Assembly: GCF_002116695.1 (NCBI RefSeq) | Contig: NZ_CP020477.1 | Coordinates: forward strand, 62,001 to 126,000 | Origin: Acidianus manzaensis | GTDB taxonomy: Archaea > Thermoproteota > Thermoprotei_A > Sulfolobales > Sulfolobaceae | Length of the DNA stretch: 64,000 nucleotides | Direction: 5' to 3' | Part shown: piece by piece, positions 8,775-17,999 of the stretch | Layout: each line of letters opens with the position of its first letter | Numbering within the stretch: the stretch's first letter is position 1 | Position numbers and translations under genes: made by a program | Notes under the pieces: generated by a model | The model's database searches: none | What the model saw: only the letters and a program-made list of their open reading frames with translations | What the model was told of the DNA's origin: nothing

Positions 8775-10028
8775 TTAGAATAAGTTTAGTAGATCTTCTA
8801 GTGTCTTTTCTAAGTTAAGGCTTTTATATTCTATCTCTTCTATATGTTTTAAGCTTGGATCTGTCTTTACATGTATGATTTCATTTAATAAGCCTGCGTG
8901 AGCTATATAATGTCTTAATTCTATATTATGTAGGTTACCTTTAGTAGTATTCTTCCATTGTCCGTCTCGTATTTTGTTAATTATGTCACTAATTTGATAT
9001 TCAAGGAGTTCGGCTATAGCGGGGTTGGAATATCTAGTTTCCCACTCTATAATGGTATACTCGTCAATCTTTTCATAATTTACTAATTTGCTTAGAGTAT
9101 GAAGAAGGGAATGGGCCAGAAAGTAAGACATGGATAGGTCGTAGTCGTAGGTTATTTCTATTTCTCCATTATTCTCTTTTACATCTATTTTCATATTATT
9201 AATTTGGCTAAGCTCTTGTTTTACTTCTTCTAATGCTGAGTTTATAAGTTTTTTATGATAAAATACAAGGATGTATACTCCAGCTAAGGCTGCTTTTGCT
9301 AATTTATATATCTTGTAATGATCTTTTATATTTTCATAATACTCTTCTTCTTTGCTTAGAAACTGAAGGATTACGTTATTGAAACTATCATTAGAACGTA
9401 AATTAACTGAGTTTATTTCGTTTACATTAAGTTCAATCCCTTCACTGTATTTGCCTACAAAAGGATCGGAATTGAAGAAGTATGCGGTTCCTTCTCCATG
9501 AGCCATTAGGGCTGTATTTACGACGTTATATAATACTATTGGCATGTAATTTATACCGTGAGTTAGATCAACGTATACTTGAGGTTTTTCGTACTGAGAA
9601 ATGGTTGAGAAAGTAGTGTAATAAACGTGATTAAAATAGAGGTTTATTTCATTATCTGATGATGTTTTCTCTTTGTATCTATAGATTTTACGCTGATCTT
9701 TTTGTTCGACGAATGTTCCTACTCCAGGTGAAATGACAAATTCTACGTTTTTGCATTCTTCAGTAAGGTCTTTTAAGCTATCATACTTTTCTTTTATTGC
9801 TTTTTTCATTTTTTCTGTTGCCTCTGCGTAAGATGATGATGGTAAATCTTGAAATAGGTTATGATATAGGGTAAAGGAGACGAATACAATGGTTTTTTCT
9901 ACCTTCTTAGATATGCATATGGCTTTTGTTGAAGTATAAGATGGAATCTTATCTTTATCAATTTTATAAGTTACTTGTTTATAATTTGATGGATCTCCTA
10001 AGACTGAAAATAGAATTGAAGCTGTCAT
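8775..10028 (-). CDS. csx1: Csx1, CARF-HEPN ribonuclease
   Basis: A 417-aa protein. The N terminus contains LGDPSNYKQVTY, typical of Sulfolobales Csx1 proteins of the SSO1389 type, followed by an alpha/beta CARF domain that in this family binds cyclic tetra-adenylate. The C-terminal third is helical with the HEPN motif RHYIAHAG (Arg372, His377). When Cas10 detects foreign RNA, the messenger would activate this RNase to cut RNA broadly. The gene is transcribed opposite to the cas operon and lies between two inverted repeat arms, so it may have been acquired or moved as a unit. Length fits the family. Confidence is high for family, moderate for the ligand. Confidence 0.88.
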   Translation of the reverse strand: MTASILFSVLGDPSNYKQVTYKIDKDKIPSYTSTKAICISKKVEKTIVFVSFTLYHNLFQDLPSSSYAEATEKMKKAIKEKYDSLKDLTEECKNVEFVISPGVGTFVEQKDQRKIYRYKEKTSSDNEINLYFNHVYYTTFSTISQYEKPQVYVDLTHGINYMPIVLYNVVNTALMAHGEGTAYFFNSDPFVGKYSEGIELNVNEINSVNLRSNDSFNNVILQFLSKEEEYYENIKDHYKIYKLAKAALAGVYILVFYHKKLINSALEEVKQELSQINNMKIDVKENNGEIEITYDYDLSMSYFLAHSLLHTLSKLVNYEKIDEYTIIEWETRYSNPAIAELLEYQISDIINKIRDGQWKNTTKGNLHNIELRHYIAHAGLLNEIIHVKTDPSLKHIEEIEYKSLNLEKTLEDLLNLF

Positions 10029-10146
10029 TAATCTATATTTTAGAGTTTACAAAAATAAGCATTACTGATAGCAAGTTATTAGTTAAAAATGAAGGGACTG
10101 TTGGAATTCAATCATGGAAATTAGTATGCAATACGAGAAAAATTTA

Positions 10147-10418
10147 AAGTGTAAAGAAATTATGTAGACAAAAAGTTAGTTCACGTAAGTATGTCAATAC
10201 TAACTAGTATTAATTTGGAGTTTACTGCAAGATACATAGAGGATTATATTTGCTATAGTTTAGCTCGTATTATTTGTCGATTTTCATGACTGTAATCCAA
10301 CACATTCTCCAAATTTATTTATATCAAATTAGTGTGTACCATTTGAATACTTTATGCTGATTTAACGAATAGTCCTGATTCAGAGAATAGCATTAATTTT
10401 CAGATGCTCCACAAACTA
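10147..10418 (-). repeat. Right arm of long inverted repeat flanking csx1
   Basis: The reverse complement of this segment aligns with 8431-8725 over most of its length. The inner block AAAGAAATTATGTAGACAAA lies just outside the csx1 start side, and the outer part is a minus-oriented copy of the dispersed palindromic repeat. The two arms enclose csx1 and nothing else. Confidence 0.8.
10330..10418 (-). repeat. Dispersed palindromic repeat
   Basis: A good copy on the minus strand: GTGTGTACCATTTGAATAC at one end and CAGATGCTCCACAAAC at the other. It forms the outer part of the right csx1 arm. Confidence 0.8.
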
Positions 10419-10451
10419 ATATCAAATATTGTTGGACACGTAAGAGTAAGG

Positions 10452-10463
10452 TATTTATATTTA
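10452..10463 (+). promoter_or_regulatory. TATA box of the GH116 gene
   Basis: TATTTATATTTA is centred about 24 bases before the ATG at 10481, with no ribosome site in between, which indicates a leaderless transcript beginning at or next to the start codon. Confidence 0.5.
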
Positions 10464-10480
10464 GTATAGTATGTTGAAGT

Positions 10481-13033
10481 ATGAAATATACATATTCGTA
10501 TACTTTAGGTTCTGGAGTACCCCTAGGAGGAATAGGTACAGGCTCTTTTGACATAAGAGCAGACGGAAGACTATACGAATGGACAATATTCAATAACGGA
10601 AGCTACGCAGAAAGACAAGACTTAAGATACACTTACTACCTTAATGAGCTTGATTCATTCATAGTAGTCAGAAATAATGAAGGCAAAGCAAGAATTTTAC
10701 AATCATTCGACTATTATTACGGTGCAAGTCCTTATAACGTACCATGGTTAAAACCAATAAAAGAAATAGAATACATAGGAGAACCACCAATAGCGTACTT
10801 GACATTCAAAGACTCCTTCAACGTAAAAATGAAAGCCTTCTCACCATTCATCCCACACGACATAAAAAACTCATCCCTACCAACAGCAATATTAAAAATT
10901 AGTACAGACGAACCCTCAGACTTTATATTCGGAATCAAAAACCCCTTCGAAAACGGAAAAATAGAAACTAAAGACGACATGATAATATTCTCTGGCAATA
11001 CAAGCGATAGAGACCCTAGGTACAATGGAAACTTATGCGTAAAAATAATAGGCGAAAAACCGTTTACATCTAAATTAACCTCATTCCCTAATTTAAAAGA
11101 ATGGAGCGAATTTAGGCAGACAGGAAAAATCACGGCAAAAAGTGGTGATAATATAGGTTTAATAGGTGCTAGAGGGAAAGAAGTTACAATAATTATTTCT
11201 TGGTACTTTCCAAACCACTTGTTAGAAAATGGAAAGAAGGTAGGCCATTATTACGAAAACTTCTTTTCCAACTGCGTAGATGTAGCTGATTACGTTAGCT
11301 TAAATTTAAATTACTTAGAAACAAAAACAACTCAATTCCATGATTTATTATATTTTTCTCAAGGTATTGAAAATTGGATATCAGATTTAGTAGGGTCTCA
11401 ATTATCCACTTTAATAAAATCTACTTGGCTAGGAAAGGATGGATTTTTTGGAATCTGGGAAGGTTATTTTAACACAGCAGACGTAAGAAAAAATGGCCAA
11501 TATCCTTATACGGGTGGACCACTATTTACCGCACTAAATACTATAGATGTTCTTCTCAACTCTATGTATTCAATTTTGGTTTTATTTCCAGAATTTGCGA
11601 AAAACATAATCAAAAATACTGCATCAAACATCTTGGATGAAAATAAACTTGATTATATAATATATGCGCTAGCTATAAATGAGAATAGACAGAAATATTT
11701 GGAAAAAATATCCAAAGATCCATCAATACCAACTAACTTTGAAAAACTTCTTAATACAGTAAAAGAAATAGTAAAAGAAACGGGCAAAGATCCTAGAGGA
11801 AGAGTACCCCATCTTATCATGGATAATTCGAAGGTAGATTCGTATGATAGAAATGATCTTAATCCAGAATTTGTATTATTATGGTATTTAACATCAAAAA
11901 TGACAGGAGACAAGGAACTTTTAGCTAGTATTTATGATAAAGCAAAAGAAGCCATAGACTCTATCTTAAGAACGCATTCATATGAAGGACTAATGTATAA
12001 TCGTTTACCGGTGGGAGTAGACTGGATGAGAGTCTTGCGTCAAGAATTTAAGGATTCTATAAGGGGAGTATCAAATAGTATTTTACCTATTTTAGGGTAT
12101 GATATGCTTACGATGAGTATGCAAACTTATGATGATTGGACTATGCTTGGAATTACCTCATTCGAGTCGTTAATATGGTTGGCTTCTCTGCAGGCTATTA
12201 ATGAAGCTTCTTTTAAATTGAAAAAAGATTATAAGTATGATATACCTTTGCAGACTTTCATTAAATACTTGTGGAATGGAGAATATTTCGATCTATGGTA
12301 TGATCCAATCTCAGGGTATAGGGATAAAGCTTCTAATGCGTCTCAGTTAATAGGAGAATGGTATATGACTTTACTTGATATGAACTTGTTAGATAAGGAG
12401 ATTGTTAGAAAAACGTTGAAGTCTATAATGAATTATAACTTTAAGGAGGAGGAAGGAGTAGTTAATGGAGCGTACCCGGATGGATATAGGCCATTTGAGA
12501 GTAATTATGAGAATCCTTTAAATCTTCCTGCTTCTATTCAATTAGATACGCCTTGGAGTGGTGTTGAATTTTATGTAGCATCTCATTTAATATATGAAAA
12601 AATGGTGAATGAGGGGGTTAGAGTGCTTAAAGAAATTTATGATAAATATACAGTGGCTGGAGACTTCTGGAATCATTTAGAGTATGGGGGTCATTATCTT
12701 AGAGCACTTTCAGCTATTACGATAATTCCGGCATTTGAGGGTTTAGTGTATGATGCGTTTAGCAATTCCTTGTCGATAGATCCTGCGGTAAATGAACTTA
12801 CGTGGATTCTGTTATTGCCTTCTGCGTGGGGTAAAATTAGTATAAATGGATCAAATATCACAATTACTGTAGTGAGTGGGAATCTTAAATTAAATGTGTT
12901 AAAATTGAAACATAAGCCTACTGGAATTAAATTGAATGGGGTTAATGTAGAATTTAAGGTGGAAGAGAATGATAGGATCCAAGTCTTAGTTAATCTTGAT
13001 TTGAAGGAGGGGGATGTATTAGAAATCATTTAG
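10481..13033 (+). CDS. GH116 family beta-glucosidase/xylosidase
   Basis: An 850-aa protein resembling the non-lysosomal glucosylceramidase family (GH116), which includes SSO1353 of Saccharolobus solfataricus. The N terminus has the conserved glycine-rich start (GSGVPLGGIGTGSFDIRADG). The C-terminal half has the alpha-toroid catalytic region, with segments such as YDDWTMLG, IGEWYM and PDGYRPFESNYENP typical of the family. No signal peptide is seen, so it is probably cytoplasmic and acts on beta-linked oligosaccharides. Codon choice changes along the gene: the first 650 bases favour A- and C-ending codons, the last kilobase T- and G-ending codons. It is unrelated to the defence genes around it. 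Confidence 0.85.
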   Translation: MKYTYSYTLGSGVPLGGIGTGSFDIRADGRLYEWTIFNNGSYAERQDLRYTYYLNELDSFIVVRNNEGKARILQSFDYYYGASPYNVPWLKPIKEIEYIGEPPIAYLTFKDSFNVKMKAFSPFIPHDIKNSSLPTAILKISTDEPSDFIFGIKNPFENGKIETKDDMIIFSGNTSDRDPRYNGNLCVKIIGEKPFTSKLTSFPNLKEWSEFRQTGKITAKSGDNIGLIGARGKEVTIIISWYFPNHLLENGKKVGHYYENFFSNCVDVADYVSLNLNYLETKTTQFHDLLYFSQGIENWISDLVGSQLSTLIKSTWLGKDGFFGIWEGYFNTADVRKNGQYPYTGGPLFTALNTIDVLLNSMYSILVLFPEFAKNIIKNTASNILDENKLDYIIYALAINENRQKYLEKISKDPSIPTNFEKLLNTVKEIVKETGKDPRGRVPHLIMDNSKVDSYDRNDLNPEFVLLWYLTSKMTGDKELLASIYDKAKEAIDSILRTHSYEGLMYNRLPVGVDWMRVLRQEFKDSIRGVSNSILPILGYDMLTMSMQTYDDWTMLGITSFESLIWLASLQAINEASFKLKKDYKYDIPLQTFIKYLWNGEYFDLWYDPISGYRDKASNASQLIGEWYMTLLDMNLLDKEIVRKTLKSIMNYNFKEEEGVVNGAYPDGYRPFESNYENPLNLPASIQLDTPWSGVEFYVASHLIYEKMVNEGVRVLKEIYDKYTVAGDFWNHLEYGGHYLRALSAITIIPAFEGLVYDAFSNSLSIDPAVNELTWILLLPSAWGKISINGSNITITVVSGNLKLNVLKLKHKPTGIKLNGVNVEFKVEENDRIQVLVNLDLKEGDVLEII

Positions 13034-13035
13034 GA

Positions 13036-13180
13036 ATAACGTGAACTACCACGCCCTTACGGACGTGGCATCCCCACCTCGCGATGAGGATTTCCTGCTT
13101 CTCAGGGGAAACTTACTATACACCACCTCGTGAAAGGCAATGTACAGTAGAGGTTTCCCCTCCACAGGCAGAGAGGCAGT
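13036..13180 (-). ncRNA. Candidate omega RNA region at the right end of the IS605-type element
   Basis: In TnpB elements the guide RNA scaffold overlaps the 3' end of tnpB and the right end, and the guide is the flanking DNA. Here the region contains the terminal hairpin and the CCTCGCGATGAGG palindrome. The guide would be drawn from the last codons of the GH116 gene. No transcript is known; this is inference from family knowledge. Confidence 0.4.
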
Positions 13181-14276
13181 CCCAACCCCATCCTTCAAAA
13201 CATTCAAAGAAGCATTATAATCACGGTCTATTACAAGACCACAATTAGGACAATGAAATACCCTATCAGATAAACTAAGTTTCACTTTATACCCACACCT
13301 AGAACACGTTTGTGACGTATACGCTGGGTCTACCTCCACCACCTTCCTACCAGCTCTTACAGCCTTGTAGAAAAGTTGATGGAGAAAAGACGAAAACTTA
13401 GAATAAAGAATGTGTTTTCTTAACCTACCAAAAGAATCTAACACCATCCTTTGCGTATTTAACTCCTCAACAACTATCACATCATAATTTCTCACTAACC
13501 ACGTTGTTACCTTGTGAATATAATCCCTAAGAGTATTCTCAAGCCTTTCATAAGCCTTAGCAAGCTTCAGCCTAGCCTTTTCCGATTCCTTGAACCCTTC
13601 CTCCTTCTCGATAACCTCCTCTGCAACAATCTAATCCTTTCCTCCCTCTTATCTAACAGTTTAGAATTCTCAATCACAACACCATCACTCGTTGTAACAA
13701 ATTTCTCTACGCCCAAATCAACACCCACAATTTTGCCAGTCTTCTCGATGGTTGTTTTTCTTGCTCAACTTGAAATATTGCATACCACTTATCTGTTTTG
13801 CTTCTCTTTATGATGACTCCTTTTATTTTTCCTTGTATTGGCCTATGCAAGAGTACTTTGATTTCTCCTATTTTTGACAGATAGAGTTTATCCCCTTGTA
13901 GTTTGAATCCTGATTGGTTGTACCAGATTATTTTGAATATTTTTTTGTGTCTTAGTTTTCCTACTTTCTTTCCATTTTTCTTCAATTTTGATAAAGAGTT
14001 GATGTTGTACCAGAGTATGTTGTTTATCATTTGTAAAGCTTTTGAGTATACTTCATGTTTTTCTTTCATGTTCTTGAGTAATTTTTGTGTGTCTAGTTGT
14101 GTTACTTTTATTCCTTGTTTTTTCTTTTCTGTTATGTAATCCAATAACGAGTTGTATACTTTTGCTTCTGTTTCCATTGTCTTGGCGAGTTTTTGTTCTA
14201 CCTCTGGTGTTGGGTATATTCTATACTTATAAGATAAGGTTACTGTATTCTTATTCTTTTCCTTGGTTTTCAACAT
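13046..14276 (-). pseudogene. tnpB: TnpB (RNA-guided nuclease) pseudogene
   Basis: The N-terminal frame (13707-14276) and the C-terminal frame (13046-13495) belong to one TnpB protein of about 400 aa. The reading frame is lost near 13740 and again near 13590. The middle still encodes recognisable pieces: VGVDLG (first RuvC aspartate), VVEELN (the glutamate), a zinc ribbon with CSRCG and CPNCG, and [10 protein letters not shown] (last aspartate). All catalytic positions can be traced, so inactivation appears recent. TnpB proteins cut DNA under guidance of an omega RNA made from the element's right end. Confidence 0.85.
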
Positions 14277-14646
14277 ATTGTTTTAGCGCCTCTAGTGTTA
14301 CTTGTCCAGCTAGGAAGTATGAGGGAGCCCATAAGTGTACTTTCCAGAGTTTTACTTCTGGGAAGTTTTTCTGTATTTCTCTTGATGTTATTGTTTTTAT
14401 TGTGTTTATGTATCTTGGTATGTTTAGTGTTGGTTTTGCTTTGAATACCCTATGGAAGTGGTCTTTATCTACATCAATTTCAATAACATCGACCTCAAAC
14501 GTTTCGCTAATTTCGTAAATTAGTTTCTTTGGGAAGTCTATTGTTTTATCGTTGTCAAATGTTTTTTCCATGTTTTACTACTTATATTTATAGTAGAGTG
14601 AGTAGACTGAATGTGAATCTCCTAGAGTTTGTAACGCATAGTTCAT
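14251..14646 (-). pseudogene. tnpA: TnpA (Y1 HUH transposase) pseudogene
   Basis: The first residues (MNYALQTLGDSHSVYSLYY) are followed by two stop codons where the other copy in this window continues with a V-x-VVKYRRKIF segment, so a short deletion has broken the N terminus. Downstream the frame is open through DHFHRVFKAKP, the HUH motif with the central residue changed to F, and ends with the helix containing the catalytic tyrosine (LKQYVENQ). It overlaps the tnpB start by about 26 bases. Confidence 0.8.
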
Positions 14647-14819
14647 AAAATTTTTAATAACTATAAATAAAAACTTTTTCTATAAGGGGGCTATCCATCC
14701 CAACTTCTGATGGGGACTTCCGCCCCCTTAACCCCCAGTAATGTTAAAAATTTTTTATTGGCATCCCTTTATCTAACGTAGTTTGGATTTTCTGAAGAGT
14801 TAACGTCAAGAGGTATGTA

Positions 14820-15656
14820 TTACGAGATTTCTATTTCTCCTAATCCTATTCCTCTGCTTTTTCCTAAGCCTAAAAATGATGAGACTAGTAAGTATTTTAT
14901 TATCCTTTTCTTTAATTTTTTCGATTTTATATCAAATTCTATCCAACCCATTGGTCCTCTGGTTTTTCTCAGGTTTCCTTTATCGTCTCTTCCTATGATT
15001 ATTGTTATTGGTTCTAAGCTGAAGCCGAATACTTCGCTTAGTGCGTTTGTTAGTACTCCTATTTTGAATTGTCTTGTGTCTAATTCTGGGTTTTCGTTTT
15101 TTCCTAATGCTGATAAGTATGTTTTATATGCGTATGAGGATATTAATCCTATGGATGGTAGTATTGAGTATCCTGAGCGTACGGATTTGTATTTTTCTTT
15201 TAAAGATGGAGGTAATAATACTTTTGATGTGAGTAGTGGTGGTGTTAGGAATTTTATTTTTATATTTTTTTCTAAGTATTTTTCTGTTTTTATGCTTGAT
15301 AGGTCTAATAGGTCTATCCTGTCTACTGTGATTACTATTTTTCCGAATGGTGTATCGTATGTGTCTTCTTTTATTTCGTCTATTGATTTTTCGTAAAAGG
15401 GGAATGAGATTGATGAGGATGCCATTTGTCCTTTTGATATTTTTAGTATTTCTCCTTTTGAAAATAGGCGTTTTCCTTGTGTTCCTACCATTGAAATGAA
15501 TAGTGGTTTGTTTTTGTCTTTGCTTTTTACCAGGTCCTTTAATGAAGGAAAAATGTAACCTTGAAGGATTAAGGTTTTTAATATTCTGGATGAAGGGGCT
15601 GGCAGGATTAAATCTTGGAGTGGTGTCATGTTTATCGTAAATTTTACAATACGCAT
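14820..15656 (-). CDS. cas6: Cas6, crRNA-processing endoribonuclease
   Basis: A 278-aa RAMP-fold protein with the C-terminal glycine-rich loop GLGKSRGIGLGEIEI diagnostic of Cas6, and an N-terminal ferredoxin-like half with the usual conserved proline region. Cas6 cuts the CRISPR transcript within repeats to release crRNAs for type I and type III complexes. No array is in the window, so its substrate lies elsewhere. The upstream ATG at 15677 overlaps the TATA box GCTTATTAATAT, so the ATG at 15656, about 26 bases after that box, is the likely leaderless start. It is separated from the effector operon by about 8 kb. Confidence 0.87.
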   Translation of the reverse strand: MRIVKFTINMTPLQDLILPAPSSRILKTLILQGYIFPSLKDLVKSKDKNKPLFISMVGTQGKRLFSKGEILKISKGQMASSSISFPFYEKSIDEIKEDTYDTPFGKIVITVDRIDLLDLSSIKTEKYLEKNIKIKFLTPPLLTSKVLLPPSLKEKYKSVRSGYSILPSIGLISSYAYKTYLSALGKNENPELDTRQFKIGVLTNALSEVFGFSLEPITIIIGRDDKGNLRKTRGPMGWIEFDIKSKKLKKRIIKYLLVSSFLGLGKSRGIGLGEIEIS

Positions 15657-15676
15657 ACTACATAGTAGTGATGGCA

Positions 15677-15687
15677 TATTAATAAGC
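15677..15687 (-). promoter_or_regulatory. TATA box of cas6, deciding its start
   Basis: Read on the minus strand this is GCTTATTAATAT, centred about 26 bases before the ATG at 15656. The longer reading frame begins inside this box and so cannot be the transcribed start. Confidence 0.55.
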
Positions 15688-15709
15688 GTTTAGGAAAATG
15701 ATAAAGAGC

Positions 15710-15795
15710 TAGTTTGTGGATTATCTGGAAATTAAGCTATTCTCCTTATCAGAATGATCCGCAGAACCAACGTAAAGATTCAAATGGTACACACA
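15710..15795 (+). repeat. Dispersed palindromic repeat
   Basis: It runs from AGTTTGTGGATTATCTGG to CAAATGGTACACACAC, with central ATTCTCCTTATCAGAA. It lies just upstream of cas6. Confidence 0.8.
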
Positions 15796-16011
15796 CTTCG
15801 CTTAAAATTGGAGGGATTTTTATTGAAATTCCAGGTTTATGGTTTATTGGGTACATTTTGTGCTATGCTGGTTTAAATAGTGTTAAGGTATAACATTTTT
15901 TCTTTGTATTAAACAGGAGTAAAAGCTTTAGTGTGCAAGTTTATTTGAGGAAAGCTTAAATAAGGAAAGAGGTAATAATGTTTTACTTAATCTCTTATAG
16001 ATTTGCTCTTT

Positions 16012-16085
16012 TAGTTTGTGTGATATGTAGATTAGCTTTCTCTTAATTAAACTGATAGTAGAATCAATGTGAAATATAGTACGCG
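16012..16085 (+). repeat. Dispersed palindromic repeat, diverged copy
   Basis: The left end TTAGTTTGTGTGATATG and central TTAGCTTTCTCTTAATTAAA are recognisable; the right end is shortened. Confidence 0.6.
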
Positions 16086-16142
16086 CTTTTACTCTTTTCT
16101 CTGTCAAGTAAGCAGGATCCTCATATTATCTGTTTATTTAAT

Positions 16143-16233
16143 TAGTTTGTGTAGTATCTCATTGCTTAACGCTTATTCAACAGAGATTTCTACTTTAGAG
16201 AATAGCCTTAATTTCCAAATACTCCACAAACTA
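16143..16233 (-). repeat. Dispersed palindromic repeat, diverged copy
   Basis: On the minus strand, the end TTTCCAAATACTCCACAAAC is clear; the other arm is altered. Together with the neighbouring plus copy it makes an inverted pair. Confidence 0.55.
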
Positions 16234-16414
16234 TTATTTAATTATCTAAATTGTAAATTATCTATACATTATTTGAAAGAACCTACTAAATATTGATAAA
16301 ATTAAAGCCTTTAATACTGTATTTTATATATACAAGAAGAGAATAATTTTAAAAAATATTGATTTTATAGCGAATTCTGTTAAAAAATATTTAACAATTT
16401 TAAATCATGGTTTT

Positions 16415-16496
16415 TAGTTTGTTGAGCATTGAAAATTGACGTTATATCAGATAGAACAATGCGCAGTAGCGTAAATTATTCATATGATACGCACTA
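16415..16496 (+). repeat. Dispersed palindromic repeat
   Basis: It begins TAGTTTGTTGAGCATTGAA and ends TATTCATATGATACGCACTA. It lies between two diverged copies and the CARF-PIN stop. Confidence 0.7.
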
Positions 16497-16600
16497 CTTA
16501 GACTATAAGTAAGAAAAATGGAGTGTAGTTTTGTGCTTTAGTATCCTAAGGATTGCAAACGCTAAGTGTGTAAAATGTTAATGTTAGTGTTTGTAAGAAT

Positions 16601-17950
16601 CTAATCGTTTTCAACTTCAACGCATTTATCGGTTTTCCCTGCATAACATACTTCTATCTTATCTTCTTTTAGGAGTCTTTTCAAAATTATTGCTAGGCTT
16701 AGTTCGAAGTAGGCTCTGTAGTGTTGTTCGTTTCTTATTCTGGAGTAATCTGGAGCTGCATATTTTATTTGAGTATATTTTGATAATGGTAAGTATTTCC
16801 AATTTTTATAAGCTTTTTTATCTCCTGTTAATATTATTGCTTTATCTAGTAATGTTGGATCTATTTTTGGTACTGCTATGTCGCAGAGTTCCGTTATTGT
16901 TGGTATTATTTTAGTTTTTCTTAGTAATCCTTTTAGAATTTCGTAGAGAACATCATAAAATTCTCCTTGTTTATGATCTTTTTCCTGAAACCATTTATTT
17001 TCTATTTCATATATTGCACACTGGGGTATTGCTAGTCCTTTTATTTCGTAAGTATGTATTCCATTGTAAATTAAGTTTGTATCGACTAAAACTAGGTCTG
17101 CTCCTTCTACTATTTCGTTCAGTTCTTTTTGAGATTCGTCTTCTTGAACGACTATTGGATATAAGCCTATTAATTTAAGTATATTATTAGGTAAATATTC
17201 TAATCTTTTAATTTTCTCAGAATTTGTTATGTTTTTAAGTCTGCATTCTTTTTCGTGATAATATTCTTTGCATAATATTTCGAATAGTTTCTCATTGAGT
17301 GATACTCTTTTATCTAATGGTGTATTTGTTGAGTTGAAGTAAGAATCTGATAAATTCATAGGGCCGTTTTCTTCACTTGTAATTCTGATGTCAAATGTTG
17401 TCTTTAAAGAATCTTTGGAGTTAAGTTCTAGACTTAGTTTGTACATTTCTTTGAGAAATTGATTGCCTTTTGCTAGCTCATCTATTTTTTTCAGTAGATT
17501 TTCTTTTATATTAACTAAAGCGTTGGTTTCTTGGACTTCAGCTTGACCGTATATTTTGTAGTCTTCTACTAGTCTTGGTACGAAAGGGTAAAAGTAATTG
17601 TACCATGGACCAAAAGAGAAGATGTAGGAGATTTTTGGATATTCTAATTGTCCCATTATCATTGCAGTTATGTTTGCGCCTGAGCTTGGGACGAGGTAAA
17701 TTTTTTCACATTGATCTTTTATTTTTTCTATCTCTTCTTTTCCTTCTGTGTGTAGTTGGACTTTCTCTATTTTTAATGTGTTTGAGACAATTTCTTCTAT
17801 TTTATTTAGCGTTGGTTTGTTGAAGTTTGAATATAAAATGAAGAATGCATCTGGATTTACGAGTTCGTAAGATCTGAATATTGCTGAAATTGAGCTTTCA
17901 TATGCTAGGTCGGAACGGTTTATTGGAATTATAACGCATTTTTTATACAT
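16601..17950 (-). CDS. CARF-PIN fusion, probable cyclic-nucleotide-activated ribonuclease
   Basis: A 449-aa protein in two parts. Residues 1-135 form a Rossmann-like CARF domain with VPSSGANITAM (87-97) at the expected ligand-binding loop. A helical linker follows, and residues 280-390 form a PIN nuclease domain: Asp290 in LVLVDTNLIYNG, Glu315/Glu317 in IYEIEN, Asp369 and Asp377 in LLDKAIILTGDKK. CARF proteins bind the cyclic oligoadenylate made by Cas10; PIN domains cut single-stranded RNA. It is therefore likely a second, non-HEPN effector of the same type III system. A TATA-like AATTTAAAATTTT lies about 30 bases upstream. The helicase gene is divergent from it. Domain assignment is by motif only. 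Confidence 0.8.
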   Translation of the reverse strand: MYKKCVIIPINRSDLAYESSISAIFRSYELVNPDAFFILYSNFNKPTLNKIEEIVSNTLKIEKVQLHTEGKEEIEKIKDQCEKIYLVPSSGANITAMIMGQLEYPKISYIFSFGPWYNYFYPFVPRLVEDYKIYGQAEVQETNALVNIKENLLKKIDELAKGNQFLKEMYKLSLELNSKDSLKTTFDIRITSEENGPMNLSDSYFNSTNTPLDKRVSLNEKLFEILCKEYYHEKECRLKNITNSEKIKRLEYLPNNILKLIGLYPIVVQEDESQKELNEIVEGADLVLVDTNLIYNGIHTYEIKGLAIPQCAIYEIENKWFQEKDHKQGEFYDVLYEILKGLLRKTKIIPTITELCDIAVPKIDPTLLDKAIILTGDKKAYKNWKYLPLSKYTQIKYAAPDYSRIRNEQHYRAYFELSLAIILKRLLKEDKIEVCYAGKTDKCVEVEND

Positions 17951-17999
17951 GATTATTATACCTTATTAGAAAATTTTAAATTTATCTTTCAATAAATTA

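Larger units (their letters stand above)
13040..14745 (-). mobile_element. IS200/IS605-type element, decayed (tnpA and tnpB both broken)
   Basis: The right end at 13040-13110 has the hairpin CCACGCCC/GGACGTGG and the left end at 14680-14745 has the hairpin GGGGACTTCCGCCCCC. Between them lie tnpB and tnpA remnants on the minus strand. Such elements move as single-stranded DNA by subterminal hairpins and leave no target duplication, and none is seen here. It is the longest of six related copies in the window and sits immediately after the GH116 stop codon. Confidence 0.85.

Noticed and set aside
13514..14518. Plus-strand frames of 78-143 codons opposite the IS605-type genes
   Set aside because: They are antisense shadows of tnpB and tnpA, with long runs of Phe, Leu and Ser caused by the A-rich coding strand.
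14815..15396. A 193-codon plus-strand frame opposite cas6
   Set aside because: It lies entirely antisense to cas6, which has its glycine-rich loop and a well-placed promoter. The plus frame has no recognisable domain.
16069..16296. A 75-codon frame that could encode a small membrane protein
   Set aside because: It overlaps two copies of the dispersed repeat and has no promoter, ribosome site or coding-like composition.
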